The notes: generated by a model from the sequence alone, not told the origin. Counted from the first letter of the stretch, positions 44,586-53,944 are shown. The stretch: 61,313 nucleotides of DNA from Candidatus Sysuiplasma superficiale (GCA_019720975.1 JAGVSJ010000011.1:1-61313); one strand, 5' to 3'. Made by a program: numbers and translations.

Positions 44586-45195
44586 CAGCCTCCGCCTTTC
44601 TTCCGACCGACACAAGTATCTGCTCCCCCATGAATCCGTTTATCCTGCCGAAATCGCCTGCAGGCAGCGAAGAAGGACTTTCGGCAAGCGGATTGTTGAG
44701 GTGTATGGTGTCATTTTCGACGCCCGTGATCGCTATCCAGTGAGGAGCCGTTTCGTCCCCCAAGGCAGCAGCATCAGTGAGCATCAGAGGGACATTCCCT
44801 CCAAAAAGCGAATCTTTCACTTCCTGAAGCGACAGTTCGCTCACCGTTTCTTCCATGAGGCCCATCTTGAATGCCCTTGACCTCCTCTCCTCGTATAACT
44901 CCCTGAATATCGCCATCTGCCTTTCATCAAGCCTTTTCCTGATGCGTTCCAAGAATTCAATTCCAGTGACATTTGACTTTATGCTTACGGTGTACCCCCT
45001 CTTAAGAAACGGAAAGGACAAGCCGTACCTTCCGATTCCGAGCGGAATAACGCTTGTACCCTCCCTCCAGATATCCATCTCATTGTCCCTGTCCATTCTG
45101 AACTGCCTGTCGTGGTAGGAGAGGACCATCAATATGCAGGCTGCACCGCAGGTGAAATCCATTGTCTGCCTGTAGAATGGAACATCGATCCTCAT
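44554..45195 (-). CDS. papain-like C39-type peptidase domain protein
   Basis: A 213-residue cysteine-peptidase-fold protein. VPFYRQTMDFTCGAACILM carries the predicted nucleophile Cys16. A His is found in APHWIAITGVENDTIHLNNP, with the following Asn-Asn-Pro as the usual third site. It resembles Peptidase_C39_2 proteins rather than the ABC-transporter-fused leader peptidases, and no transporter is adjacent. No signal peptide, so probably cytoplasmic. Substrate is unknown. Confidence 0.8.
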   Translation of the reverse strand: MRIDVPFYRQTMDFTCGAACILMVLSYHDRQFRMDRDNEMDIWREGTSVIPLGIGRYGLSFPFLKRGYTVSIKSNVTGIEFLERIRKRLDERQMAIFRELYEERRSRAFKMGLMEETVSELSLQEVKDSLFGGNVPLMLTDAAALGDETAPHWIAITGVENDTIHLNNPLAESPSSLPAGDFGRINGFMGEQILVSVGRKAEAVTSYSSQRHP

Positions 45196-45271
45196 ATGAC
45201 CAGCTTCGCAGGATGATTATTTTAACCTGTTTGAATCAAAAAGGAGGAACAGCGCGACCGTCTTTCGCCTC

Positions 45272-47482
45272 TCACCTGTAATAGCCGTAGCCGCCGACAC
45301 TTTCGCCTTTCCTCATTAGAGCGGACTTGATGTCATGCCCAAACCGTTCGTAATAGCGCATCGTTTCCTCGTTGGTTGACGGAAAAACAGATGTCAGTGC
45401 CTTTTCGAAGTCAGACATCCTGACCTCGCTAGCATCCGGATTCTCCCTCAGTGCGTTGAACGCAGCCTCCCTGCAGAGTGCCTCGATATCCGCACCGACA
45501 AAACCGTCAGTCCTTTCTGCAAGATCCTCAATATCCACATTCTTCAGAGGCATCTTCGACGTATGCACCCTGAGTATCTCAAGTCTCGTCTCCTTGTCCG
45601 GTACGGGAACAAGTATTATCTTGTCGAATCTGCCGGGCCTCAGCAGTGCCTTGTCGACAATGTCCGGCCTGTTGGTGGCCGCGAGCACTGTGACAGATCC
45701 GAGCGATTCCAGTCCGTCCAGCGACGTGAGTATCTGATCCACTACCCTTTCGCTTGCTCCCGAATCATTGTTCAAACCCCTCTGCGGCGCAATCGCATCA
45801 AGCTCATCCAGGAAGATTATGCTCGGAGAAACCTGTTTGGCCTTCTTGAATATCTGCCTCACTGCCTTCTCGCTCTCGCCAACCCATTTGCTCATGACTT
45901 CCGGGCCCTTGATTGCAATGAAGTTTGCCTTGGACTCATTGGCCAGAGCACGTGCTATGAGTGTCTTCCCCGTTCCGGGCGGGCCATAGAGAAGTATGCC
46001 ACGCGGTGGAGTAATGCCAAGTCTCTTAAGAGTTTCTGGAGACTTCAGCGGCATCTCGATTGCCTCCCACAGCTGTCTCTTCAGAGAATCAAGCCCGCCA
46101 ACGTCCTTCCAGGACACCTTCGGAATCTCTATCTGGACCTCCCTCATCGCACTCGGTTCAACTTCCTTCAACGCATTCAGGAAGTCAAGTTCAGTTACCT
46201 TCATCTTTTCCAGCATGTCGGCAGGAATCGGTTTGTCCAGATCAATTTCGGGTATGTACCTGACAAGCGTCTTCATTGCAGCCTCACGGGCAAGCGCAGC
46301 GAGATCAGCACCGACGAAACCATACGTCATGTCAATGAATTTTTCGATGTCGAATCCCTCTTCGAGAGGCATTCTTCTCGTGTGTATCATCATTATTTCT
46401 CTCCGGCCCTCGCGAGTCGGAACACCAATCTCTATTTCCCTGTCAAACCTGCCGGGACGTCTGAGCGCAGGATCTATTGCGTCCTCCCTGTTGGTCGCTC
46501 CAATTACTATCACGTGCCCTCTCTTGCTCAATCCATCCATCAGAGTGAGAAGCTGTGCGACAACCCTCCTCTCCACTTCTCCCTGGACTTCCTCCCGCTT
46601 CGGAGCTATGGAATCGAGTTCATCGATGAAAATGATACTGGGTGCATTCTTCTCCGCCTCCTCGAATTTTTCCCTCAGTTTCTCTTCGCTCTGTCCATAG
46701 TATTTGCTCATTATCTCAGGACCCTGTATGGAGTAGAAGCTCGCGCCCGCCTCGTTGGCCACCGCACGGGCTATGAGTGTCTTCCCCGTTCCGGGCGGGC
46801 CATAGAGAAGAACCCCTTTCGGCGGATCAATACCAAGTCTCTCAAAAAGCTCGGGGTGCTTGAGCGGCAGCTCAATCATCTCGCGGACCCGCTGGAGTTC
46901 ATTTTCAAGGCCTCCGACATCGTCGTAGGTGATCATTGGTGCAATCGCGTCACTGACCTCCACTGCCTCGCTCTTGACAATAAGCTCTGTAGTTTCTGTG
47001 ACAAGCACAACGCCTGACGGAGAGGTGGAGATGACAACAAAGGGAAGAAAGTCACCTATGAGCGCTATGTTCGGAATAATGATCTCATCGCCCTTCACAA
47101 GCGGTCTGTTCATAAGTCCCTTCTTGAACAGATCCTCGACACCCTGCCCGAATTTCACCTTTTTCCCCTGCGGTATCTTGGGTGCAACAACCACCTTTGA
47201 GGCCTTCTGGACATCAGCCTTCTTTGCCACCACCTTCTCCCCGATGCTGACACCCGCATTTCCCCTTATCATGCCGTCTATCCTTATGATTCCCTTATTT
47301 TCATCCTCATGCGAGGCCCTGAAAACCTTCGCTGCCGTCCTCCTCTTCCCGATTATTTCAATTATGTCCCCTACTTCAATCTGAAGTTCCTTCCGGGTGG
47401 CTGTGTCAATCCTCGCCCGTCCAAGCCCCACCTCGGATTGGTGATGTGCTCTTGCAACCTTCAGCGTAACTCCTTCGCTCAT
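45272..47482 (-). CDS. Cdc48/VAT-type double AAA+ ATPase
   Basis: A 736-residue unfoldase/segregase. N-domain (double-psi barrel and alpha/beta half) covers 1-180. D1 Walker A GPPGTGKT is at 228-235, Walker B IIFIDELD at 283-290, with an SRH arginine region [16 protein letters not shown]2 Walker A is at 500-507, with IIFLDELD Walker B. The tail ends GYGYYR, fitting a C-terminal hydrophobic-Tyr-X motif used to dock on the 20S proteasome. It unfolds proteins for degradation. A TATA-like GATAAATTATC lies around 47518-47528 on the minus strand. Confidence 0.95.
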   Translation of the reverse strand: MSEGVTLKVARAHHQSEVGLGRARIDTATRKELQIEVGDIIEIIGKRRTAAKVFRASHEDENKGIIRIDGMIRGNAGVSIGEKVVAKKADVQKASKVVVAPKIPQGKKVKFGQGVEDLFKKGLMNRPLVKGDEIIIPNIALIGDFLPFVVISTSPSGVVLVTETTELIVKSEAVEVSDAIAPMITYDDVGGLENELQRVREMIELPLKHPELFERLGIDPPKGVLLYGPPGTGKTLIARAVANEAGASFYSIQGPEIMSKYYGQSEEKLREKFEEAEKNAPSIIFIDELDSIAPKREEVQGEVERRVVAQLLTLMDGLSKRGHVIVIGATNREDAIDPALRRPGRFDREIEIGVPTREGRREIMMIHTRRMPLEEGFDIEKFIDMTYGFVGADLAALAREAAMKTLVRYIPEIDLDKPIPADMLEKMKVTELDFLNALKEVEPSAMREVQIEIPKVSWKDVGGLDSLKRQLWEAIEMPLKSPETLKRLGITPPRGILLYGPPGTGKTLIARALANESKANFIAIKGPEVMSKWVGESEKAVRQIFKKAKQVSPSIIFLDELDAIAPQRGLNNDSGASERVVDQILTSLDGLESLGSVTVLAATNRPDIVDKALLRPGRFDKIILVPVPDKETRLEILRVHTSKMPLKNVDIEDLAERTDGFVGADIEALCREAAFNALRENPDASEVRMSDFEKALTSVFPSTNEETMRYYERFGHDIKSALMRKGESVGGYGYYR

Positions 47483-47981
47483 TTCGGTTTCACTCTGGTT
47501 GGCAGATACGTTCTACATTGATAATTTATCTCTTTTTGCTTAAAGTCTTTTTCCTCATGTGTCCGGGCTGTGAGATTTGCGGTCCTGATGGCTTTCCGGC
47601 CTTTGCAAGTCTGCTGGTAGTGGTCTTCATTCTTCCCAATGCGCTCAGTAAGCATGTTCGGCGGCTAAAGTTGTACGCTTCGTCCAGGTCCTGTCCAGGA
47701 TATCACGATCCTTTTCAATGCGATATAACCTCCTGTACGCGATTAAAATTGAAATAAATCTGTTGCTGAACAGGCTGTTATATTTACATATTGATTATTT
47801 TATTTATCTAATTCAATCGTAAATTTGCAAAAGCCATACGTATTTCTGTACCACTTTCAGCTTTTCCAGTGTGTCATACGATCGTCAGACAATATTTATA
47901 CTTGAAATGCAATATGCCTGCTGGAATTGGAAATCGGAAGATTTCCGTATTCTGTCGGTTGAAACAACAGAGGATGGGAAA
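47483..47981. other. AT-rich intergenic region between cdc48 and the next gene
   Basis: About 500 bases. The cdc48 promoter lies on the left, and a strongly AT-rich block around 47740-47830 follows. A TATA box AATATTTAT at 47891-47899 serves the gene at 47982. The 79-codon frame at 47518 looks spurious. No RNA gene was recognised. Confidence 0.45.
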
Positions 47982-48446
47982 ATGTTTGATAGATTGAAAC
48001 GTGCGTTCGGTCGGAGAAAGAGCAGTGCGGTTGCGGCAGCGTCTGTGAACAGCGCCGTTGTTCCGGAACCAAGTCCCGCTGAGACACTTGCGGCGGAAGA
48101 GGCCGTCATAACGGCTCTGGCAAGCGCAGCCGAATTGCCCTCACAGAGGATTGAGGCAGAGGCAAACGAGACGCTCGACAAGATTGCAGCCCTTCTTGCA
48201 AACGAACCGCCGAAACTGAAGAGGGGAAGTCCGGGCGGCCAGGAATACGTTGTCAGGCTCACCTACAATCAGAAGGAATGGATTGAAAGCACATATCCTT
48301 CCTACGCGAAGGAACATGGATTTGCCCCCTTCCAGAGAGTAGTGCAGGCTTTTGTTGAGAAGTACATGCAGTCCGTTGAGGAGATTGTGAATACAGCACA
48401 ATCCGAAACGCCAGTCTACACAGAAAGTGCAGGCCAGGAAGCCTGA
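47982..48446 (+). CDS. hypothetical protein with basic N-terminal helix and RHH-like C-terminal segment
   Basis: A 154-residue protein. The start at ATG 47982 follows GAGG at about 47970-47973. Layout: a basic amphipathic N-terminus (MFDRLKRAFGRRK), an Ala/Glu-rich linker (~20-85), and a compact end (EYVVRLTYNQKEWIESTYPS, then FAPFQRVVQAFVEKYM). The last part reads like strand-helix-helix, as in ribbon-helix-helix proteins, but no family is recognised. The N-terminal helix could touch the membrane, as in SepF, though the rest is not SepF. Function unknown. Confidence 0.6.
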   Translation: MFDRLKRAFGRRKSSAVAAASVNSAVVPEPSPAETLAAEEAVITALASAAELPSQRIEAEANETLDKIAALLANEPPKLKRGSPGGQEYVVRLTYNQKEWIESTYPSYAKEHGFAPFQRVVQAFVEKYMQSVEEIVNTAQSETPVYTESAGQEA

Positions 48447-48477
48447 AGCCAGAGATACAAACTGCTTCCTTCTCCGT

Positions 48478-48502
48478 TGTACAGCGACGGTGCCGCTGTA
48501 CA
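48478..48502. terminator. 9-bp perfect hairpin after the 47982 gene
   Basis: TGTACAGCG and CGCTGTACA flank a 7-base loop. It lies 32 bases past the stop, in the gap between two convergent genes; termination or mRNA 3' protection is the likely role. A T-run is lacking. Confidence 0.4.
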
Positions 48503-48580
48503 CGGCTTTGTGCAGCCGGCTGTCTGAAGGCCGAAACATTTGCCCATTCCAGCCGGTGGCACAACGACGGTGCAGGCTGG

Positions 48581-48823
48581 CTATTTCCTGCTCCTGTGCC
48601 CCACTTCCGCAGCTGTGCTGTCTTTCTTGAGCGGCCTGCTGCATATTGCATACTCGTCGCCGTCAAAAAAGACATCGAGATCGGGGTTTGCAGCCTGAAT
48701 CTCCTTGATTTTTTTCAACACGTCCTTCAAGGTGAGCTTGCTGCCCTTTTCAATCCTGACGTGTATTTTTTTGTCTCCCCTGTTCAAGACTGCACGACCC
48801 TTTAGGTTAAATCGCCCGTGCAT
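48581..48823 (-). CDS. small basic hypothetical protein
   Basis: An 80-residue protein from ATG 48823. That start is chosen because a TATA box (AAATATAATA on the minus strand, 48841-48850) is 22 bases upstream, giving a leaderless mRNA; the frame extends further but would start before transcription. Beta-rich N-terminus (RFNLKGRAVLNRGDKKIHVR), a helix (LTLKDVLKKIKEIQAANPDL), then DVFFDGDEYAICSRPLK. No family recognised. Confidence 0.6.
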   Translation of the reverse strand: MHGRFNLKGRAVLNRGDKKIHVRIEKGSKLTLKDVLKKIKEIQAANPDLDVFFDGDEYAICSRPLKKDSTAAEVGHRSRK

Positions 48824-48840
48824 TAATCTACTTGTACTGT

Positions 48841-48850
48841 TATTATATTT
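48841..48850 (-). promoter_or_regulatory. TATA box of the small basic protein gene
   Basis: AAATATAATA (minus strand) centred 22 bases before the ATG at 48823. Confidence 0.5.
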
Positions 48851-48922
48851 TTGTCTGAGCAGCGGGAAGGGTACAATCCCAGTCCACATTATGCTGCATC
48901 AGCGGGCCTGGCTGCATTTCCC

Positions 48923-49495
48923 TCAGGAGAGAGCCGCTTCCACGATTCCCGAAATGATGTGTCCGATGAGTATATGACATTCCTGAATCCGCTGTGTGTT
49001 TCTTGAAGGCACTCTTATGTCAACGTCTGTTATTCCAGCAGGAAAACCTGTTTCGCCCGTCAGGCCAATCGTTTTGCATCCCATCTTCCGTGCGGCTTCA
49101 AGCGCCACTATCACGTTCCTCGACTTTCCGCTGGTGGATATTCCTATTACGGAGTCCTGCCCCCTGCAGGCCGCCTCAACCTGCCTTGCAAATACCTGCT
49201 CATAAGAGTAGTCATTTGCGATAGCGCTCAGTATGGAGGTGTTTGTTGTCAGTGCCAGAGCATCTATTGCCTTCCTCTCTCTTTTGAACCTCCCCACCAG
49301 CTCCCCGGCTATGTGCTGTGCATCGGCAGCACTTCCGCCATTACCGAATATGACCATTCTTCCGCCGTTGCGGTACGAGTCAATGAGCATTCGTGATGCC
49401 CTTGCAATTTCAGGGCCAGCGGACAGCAGCAGTCTGTGGACATTCAGCGACTCCTCGATCTCGCTGGCAATATCTCTTTCCAGTACGTCTTCCAT
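48923..49495 (-). CDS. gmhA: sedoheptulose-7-phosphate isomerase-like SIS protein
   Basis: A 190-residue SIS-domain protein from ATG 49495, which matches the usual GmhA length; an in-frame extension to 49582 looks non-conserved. VIFGNGGSAADAQHIAGELV and GISTSGKSRNVIVAL are the SIS phosphosugar-binding motifs, and FKRERKAIDALALTTNTSIL is GmhA-typical. It makes D-glycero-D-manno-heptose 7-phosphate, precursor of nucleotide-activated heptose. It is transcribed divergently from a UDP-sulfoquinovose synthase-like gene, so a glycan role is likely. Confidence 0.87.
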   Translation of the reverse strand: MEDVLERDIASEIEESLNVHRLLLSAGPEIARASRMLIDSYRNGGRMVIFGNGGSAADAQHIAGELVGRFKRERKAIDALALTTNTSILSAIANDYSYEQVFARQVEAACRGQDSVIGISTSGKSRNVIVALEAARKMGCKTIGLTGETGFPAGITDVDIRVPSRNTQRIQECHILIGHIISGIVEAALS

Positions 49496-49620
49496 CGCAA
49501 CTCGGGCCTGAAATCGTTTGACAGGTATAAAATGGTCATCCGCGCTTTGCGACCTGATCAGGACAACGTTTCTTCCTTTCATTCAACCCGATTAGAAAGT
49601 TTTATTAGTGCATCCAATTT
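49496..49620. promoter_or_regulatory. divergent promoter region of gmhA and the sulfosugar gene
   Basis: About 125 bases with an AT-rich core (AAAGTTTTATTAG around 49595-49607) that can supply TATA-like elements to both directions. Confidence 0.4.
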
Positions 49621-50880
49621 GTGGAAGTTAATCTCTGGCTGGTGTTGAATACGGGTAACACAATCATATTCGGTGGTGACGGCTATATAGGCTGGCCGCT
49701 TGCACTGCATCTGGGTGCCAACGGAAGCGACAGGATAGTTGTTGTAGACAATCTCTGCACCAGAAAGCTTGTGAGATCCGTGAAATCGGACACACTCGTC
49801 CCTATAAAATCTATGAAAGAGAGACTCGCCGCATATGAAAAGGAGACAGGAAAGAAAAACATAACTTTTGTGGAGGCGGATGCGAGGGATCCCAGGGCCG
49901 TGGACAGGATTATTGAAAAATACAAGCCTGAGAGCATAGTTCATCTTGCCCAGCAGAGATCTGCACCCTTCAGCATGGTGGATCAGCAGCATGTGCTTTA
50001 CACGGAGCTCAATAATATAGCTACCAATATCAATGTCCTGTTCTCGATGGTCAGGCATGCGCCTGATGCGCATCTTCTAAAAATGGGAAGCATGGGAGAA
50101 TACGGCACTCCCGGTATTGAGATAGCCGAGGGGGATCTTGAACTCGAAAGGAAGGGGAAAAAAGCCAGCGTGATGTTTCCCAGGATGGGTCAGAGCTGGT
50201 ATCATCTCAGCAAAATCTTCGATACTTACAACGTTGCGCTGGCAAACAAAATCTACAGTATATCTGCAACGGATGTGATGCAGGGAGTGGTTTACGGCAC
50301 AAGGGTCGACGAGATAACAAATGAAGCTCTCGCAACAAGGTTTGATTTCGATTCAATCTGGGGAACAGTGATAAACAAATACGTTGTCCAGGCAGTCCTT
50401 CTCAATAAGCTCCTGATATACGGAAAGGGGAAGCAGACACGCGGTTTCCTCTCCCTCTACGACAGCGTAAACTGTCTCACGCTGCTTCTCAACAATCCGC
50501 CTGAAAAGGGAAATTACAGGGTTGTGAACCAGATAGATGAGATATATGACACCCTGCAGCTGGCCGAGAAGGTACAGAAGATAGGCCGTGAGTTCGGTAT
50601 AGATGCGGGGTTCGAGTATGTGGAAAACCCTCGGGTGGAAAGGGAGGAACACATCTACGAAGTTGAGCATAAGATACTTCCATCACTCGGATTCAGAAGG
50701 GAAAAGAGCATGGACGACGTCATCAGGGAGATATTTGAGGCAGTAATAAGCAACAAAAAGAGAGCATCCTCCATGAAGAAGCTTGTTTATCCAACAGTCT
50801 ACTGGAGGACCGCAACCCAGCTGAATGTGAAGGGATTTGACCTGCCTAGAGGGATAATGGATTACCGGCGCTCAAGATAG
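49621..50880 (+). CDS. agl3: UDP-sulfoquinovose synthase-like SDR (SQD1/Agl3 family)
   Basis: A 419-residue extended SDR. Glycine-rich NAD loop FGGDGYIGWPLALHL, HLAQQRSAPFSM, GSMGEYGTP and the SxxYhxxK-like catalytic stretch QSWYHLSKIFD. QGVVYGTR and GKGKQTRGFLSLYDS are characteristic of SQD1/Agl3. The enzyme adds sulfite to UDP-glucose to make UDP-sulfoquinovose. In Sulfolobus, Agl3 supplies this sugar to S-layer N-glycans; in plants it supplies sulfolipid. GTG 49621 or TTG 49645 may be the start. Divergent from gmhA. Confidence 0.9.
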   Translation: MEVNLWLVLNTGNTIIFGGDGYIGWPLALHLGANGSDRIVVVDNLCTRKLVRSVKSDTLVPIKSMKERLAAYEKETGKKNITFVEADARDPRAVDRIIEKYKPESIVHLAQQRSAPFSMVDQQHVLYTELNNIATNINVLFSMVRHAPDAHLLKMGSMGEYGTPGIEIAEGDLELERKGKKASVMFPRMGQSWYHLSKIFDTYNVALANKIYSISATDVMQGVVYGTRVDEITNEALATRFDFDSIWGTVINKYVVQAVLLNKLLIYGKGKQTRGFLSLYDSVNCLTLLLNNPPEKGNYRVVNQIDEIYDTLQLAEKVQKIGREFGIDAGFEYVENPRVEREEHIYEVEHKILPSLGFRREKSMDDVIREIFEAVISNKKRASSMKKLVYPTVYWRTATQLNVKGFDLPRGIMDYRRSR

Positions 50881-51028
50881 GCGCGGTTCCGTCAGTATCG
50901 AACCAATTTTTAGCACGTGCGTGTTGAATGAGGATGGGCCGTGTCACCGGTTTCAATGTCCCAATTGAAATTTTACAGCGAACGGTTATATACGCATCCG
51001 CTGAGTAAGCAGGTGCCAGTGAAGACTT

Positions 51029-52672
51029 TTGAGCAGTGAAGACAGATCAGATACCCGGGATAAATGTGCTGTATGCGGCGGTTACATCGATGAGTCAGGC
51101 CGCTGCACTCAGTGTGGCGCCATAGGTGCCCGGGCCGACCGTGACATGGTGCACTCCCTGAAGGAGAAGGAAGGTGCCACCGCTGTTGCATCATTTGATA
51201 TCTTCGCCGACGAGGCTGAATCATCAGGCAGTGAACTTGAGCCGATTGTCAGATGGCTTTCCGGCTCCTCCGATGAATTTCTCCACGAGGAACTGATCAG
51301 GCAGGACGATGAAGCCGCCGGTGCACCGGAGCAGAATCCAGTTCAGAGCCATCAGGAAGAGAAGAGCGGCGAAATATCTGCTCCGGAAGGGGATGAGGTT
51401 AAGGAACTCAGGAGTAAACTTGCAGAGGCAGAAAGGACAATAAACAGTCTGCGGACTGAAATCAGGGCCATTGAGACAGTTTCGGTGATGGGTTCGGGGG
51501 AGATCGAGTCAAAGGTTAAGGAACTTGTCAGAGCGCAGGCTGACTATGAGATGAAGTTGAAGGAGGCTGAAAAGACAGTCTCCGACCTCAGGAACGAGAT
51601 AAAATTCAGGGATGAGAAATTCAGGGAACTTGAGGAGAAGCTACGCTTCAAGGAGGAGGAAATCAACAGGCATGAGATTGACCTTCAGCACAGAGAGGAA
51701 CTCATGAAGGAGGAACTGCGGAAGATAGAGATCCGGAAGCAGGAAATGGGCTCAATGAAGGAGCTTGAACTCAAGAAGGCACTTGAGAATCTCACTGAGC
51801 AGATAAAGGAAAAGGAGGAGAAACTCAGAGCCAGTGAGAAATATCTTGCACAGAAGGAAAATGAAATACGGCTCAGGGAGAATGCTCTGATAGGCAAAGA
51901 GATAGTAGCATTCGAGGAACTCGCTGTCTCGGAGCTGAAACAGGAAAAGGTGAAATCCGGCACACCGCGCCTTGACGATCTGCTTCTCGGAGGTATACCA
52001 GTTGGTTCTCAGATCATCATCTATGGCCCCTCCTTTGTCGGAAAGGAGATTGCCATCAACGCCTTTGCTGCAGAAGGTCTGAGAAAGGGTGTTCCGCTCA
52101 TATGGGTGACTACAGACAAGACAATAGCCGAGATAAGGGAAGAGATGTCGCTCGTGATCAACAGCTACGCAGAGTACGAAAAACTCGGACTGGTATTCTA
52201 CATCGATGCCTATTCCAGGGCCATCGGCGACACGTCAATCGTGGAAAATGCTGCCTATCTCGAAAACAGTTCGGATATAGAGACAATCAATACGATGGTA
52301 GAAGAAAGGCTGAAGTCAATTGGTGACATAGTGGAGAAGAAGAGCTACAGGCTTGTCTTCAGATCAGTTTCGAGCCTCAGTGCAAGTTATGATGTAAGGA
52401 GCATCTTCAGGCTCCTCCGTCCTTTTGTTGCTAAGAGGAAGAAGGACAGGTGCGTTGGGATGTACAGCATTGAAAAGGGAATAATGAGCGATCAGGACGT
52501 GCAGATCGTCAGTTCTGTGATGGATGGAGTTATGGAATTCATGACAGACGGACAGAATAATTTCATCTCGATCCAGGGAATATGCGAAACACAGACGAGG
52601 GAAAAGATAAAGTATACTGCGAGCAAGCGTTCCCTCACCATAGGGTCTTTCACCCTCGGCCATATAAAATGA
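51029..52672 (+). CDS. zinc-ribbon/coiled-coil/KaiC-like ATPase fusion
   Basis: A 547-residue protein with an N-terminal zinc ribbon (Cys13, Cys16, Cys26, Cys29), an acidic linker, a long coiled coil (~125-300, rich in Glu/Lys heptads), and a C-terminal RecA/KaiC-like domain from ~310. LDDLLLGGIPVGSQIIIYGP leads into the P-loop GPSFVGKE, where Glu replaces the usual Thr/Ser. LVFRSVSSLSASYDVRS is a Walker-B-like strand without the clear Asp. Such KaiC-like proteins are common in Euryarchaeota and linked to signalling. Nucleotide hydrolysis may be impaired. TTG start, with TATA GTTATATAC near 50985. Confidence 0.8.
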   Translation: MSSEDRSDTRDKCAVCGGYIDESGRCTQCGAIGARADRDMVHSLKEKEGATAVASFDIFADEAESSGSELEPIVRWLSGSSDEFLHEELIRQDDEAAGAPEQNPVQSHQEEKSGEISAPEGDEVKELRSKLAEAERTINSLRTEIRAIETVSVMGSGEIESKVKELVRAQADYEMKLKEAEKTVSDLRNEIKFRDEKFRELEEKLRFKEEEINRHEIDLQHREELMKEELRKIEIRKQEMGSMKELELKKALENLTEQIKEKEEKLRASEKYLAQKENEIRLRENALIGKEIVAFEELAVSELKQEKVKSGTPRLDDLLLGGIPVGSQIIIYGPSFVGKEIAINAFAAEGLRKGVPLIWVTTDKTIAEIREEMSLVINSYAEYEKLGLVFYIDAYSRAIGDTSIVENAAYLENSSDIETINTMVEERLKSIGDIVEKKSYRLVFRSVSSLSASYDVRSIFRLLRPFVAKRKKDRCVGMYSIEKGIMSDQDVQIVSSVMDGVMEFMTDGQNNFISIQGICETQTREKIKYTASKRSLTIGSFTLGHIK

Positions 52673-52690
52673 GATCGCTGGACGGCTGTT

Positions 52691-53158
52691 TCAGGCTACC
52701 TCCATGCCTTTTGCAGATTTGTTGTCCGGAGGACGCTGCTGGCTAACATCCACCTGTGGCAGAGGAACCGGAGGCGGCAACTGTATGTCCCTGGATACAA
52801 GTATGGCCGTGGGGATGCAGTTGGCCATGATTGCGTTGTGAACAACATTCGCAAAATCCGAAGGCATGTTTCCTGTTTTCTTCCACTCTCTCACAACAGT
52901 TTCAGGGACTTTTGAATCGTCACTAATTACAATCCTGCCTTCTATCTTGATGAAGCCCATGCCTGTGTAATTGGCTGTGAAACGAAAGTCCAGCGCAATG
53001 TCCGTGGTATTCACAGCGGCCATCGCAGTCACAGTGCTGTTGTGGTCAATTCGTATATTGGCTATCTTCTCCCCTATCTGTGCAAACCTCTTTGCCTCGA
53101 GCGTATTGACCTCCCAGCCCTTTATTCCAATCATGGGTACACCAGCAATATTTTTCAC
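52691..53158 (-). CDS. conserved-looking beta-rich protein, possibly SecB-like, unknown
   Basis: A 155-residue soluble protein. Beta-rich core with IRIDHNSTVTAMAAVNTTDI, DFRFTANYTGMGFIKIEG and RIVISDD, then a helix (NVVHNAIMANCIPTAILVSR) and a proline-rich tail (PPPVPLPQVD). The strand pattern and final helix recall archaeal SecB-like chaperones, but this is weak. GTG start near a TATA box CATTTATACAT (minus strand, ~53186-53196). Alternative start ATG 53134. Confidence 0.55.
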   Translation of the reverse strand: MKNIAGVPMIGIKGWEVNTLEAKRFAQIGEKIANIRIDHNSTVTAMAAVNTTDIALDFRFTANYTGMGFIKIEGRIVISDDSKVPETVVREWKKTGNMPSDFANVVHNAIMANCIPTAILVSRDIQLPPPVPLPQVDVSQQRPPDNKSAKGMEVA

Positions 53159-53402
53159 TCTGCCTGTGGGCGTGTACTGCGCACTATGTATAAATGTGTT
53201 TTAAGTTCGTTGGCTGAAAGACAGGGTTTAACCGTGAAGTAACCGGAAGGAATCCGTCAGTCAGGTAGTGGAATTGCCTGATTTGCTGTTGAACATCAGA
53301 AGCAGGGCTGCTCTGCTACAGGCTGACCGTCGGCACCAATAAGGGTTGAGACAGAATAGCGTGCTACTTGTTGTATGCCTCATGGAGCAAAATGATGCGA
53401 TA

Positions 53403-53411
53403 CTTTAAATA
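53403..53411 (+). promoter_or_regulatory. TATA box of ssb
   Basis: CTTTAAATA; start near 53433, which gives a 45-base leader. Confidence 0.5.
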
Positions 53412-53433
53412 AAGCACCGTAAATGGAATATCA

Positions 53434-53451
53434 GTCTCCAATAAAGGAGAC
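53434..53451 (+). promoter_or_regulatory. 5' leader hairpin of the ssb mRNA
   Basis: GTCTCC-AATAAA-GGAGAC, a perfect 6-bp stem that would sit at the very 5' end of the transcript predicted from the TATA box. GGAGAC also resembles a ribosome site that would be masked. Confidence 0.4.
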
Positions 53452-53477
53452 AAAAGCGTAAACAAGGAAGAATTTAG

Positions 53478-53921
53478 ATGGAACAGAGCAAGGAATTGAC
53501 AAAGATAGCCGATTTGACGCCTGAATCAAAGAGCGTCAATGTGATAGCAAAAGTACTCTCAGTGGGGGAACCAAAAGAGATTCCCTCCAAGTTTGGACCT
53601 TCAAGAAAGGTTGCTGAAGTGCCTATTGCAGACGAATCGGGCAGTGTGGTTCTAAGCCTTTGGCAGGACCAGATTGGGACAGTCTCCGAGGGTGAAACAA
53701 TCCAGATTGAAAACGGATATGTCTCGCTCGTCAAGGGACACATAAGAGTGAACGTTGGAAAGTACGGAAAGATAACAAAGAGCGAAGTCGATGTTTCCGA
53801 CCCGAGCACCGGTGTCAACGTGAGCGACAAGGAGTACGAGCAGCCTGAAAGGCGTCCGTACAACAACAGGCGCAGATCGTACGGCGGTGGCGGAAGGCGC
53901 GACGACAGGGACAGGTTCTGA
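53478..53921 (+). CDS. ssb: single-stranded DNA-binding protein (OB fold, archaeal RPA/SSB type)
   Basis: A 147-residue protein with one OB fold (~5-100: IADLTPESKSVNVIAKVLSV, KVAEVPIADESGSVVLSLWQ, GETIQIENGYVSLVKG) and a disordered Arg/Gly/Asp-rich tail (NNRRRSYGGGGRRDDRDRF). It coats single-stranded DNA in replication and repair. The tail is basic/Gly-rich and ends in Phe, unlike the acidic tips of bacterial SSB. Confidence 0.9.
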   Translation: MEQSKELTKIADLTPESKSVNVIAKVLSVGEPKEIPSKFGPSRKVAEVPIADESGSVVLSLWQDQIGTVSEGETIQIENGYVSLVKGHIRVNVGKYGKITKSEVDVSDPSTGVNVSDKEYEQPERRPYNNRRRSYGGGGRRDDRDRF

Positions 53922-53944
53922 ACTTTAATCATCGTTAACCATCA

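Larger units (their letters stand above)
53159..53477. other. 319-base intergenic region with the ssb promoter
   Basis: The left end holds the promoter of the 53158 gene. The middle shows no gene; a small inverted repeat AGCAG/CTGCT lies near 53301. The right end holds the ssb TATA box and a 5' hairpin. Confidence 0.45.

Noticed and set aside
45563-47017. 484-codon plus-strand frame opposite cdc48
   Set aside because: Mirror of the strongly conserved AAA ATPase; low-complexity shadow of codon bias, not a gene.
47518-47757. 79-codon plus-strand frame
   Set aside because: It starts inside the divergent cdc48 promoter and has no family likeness.
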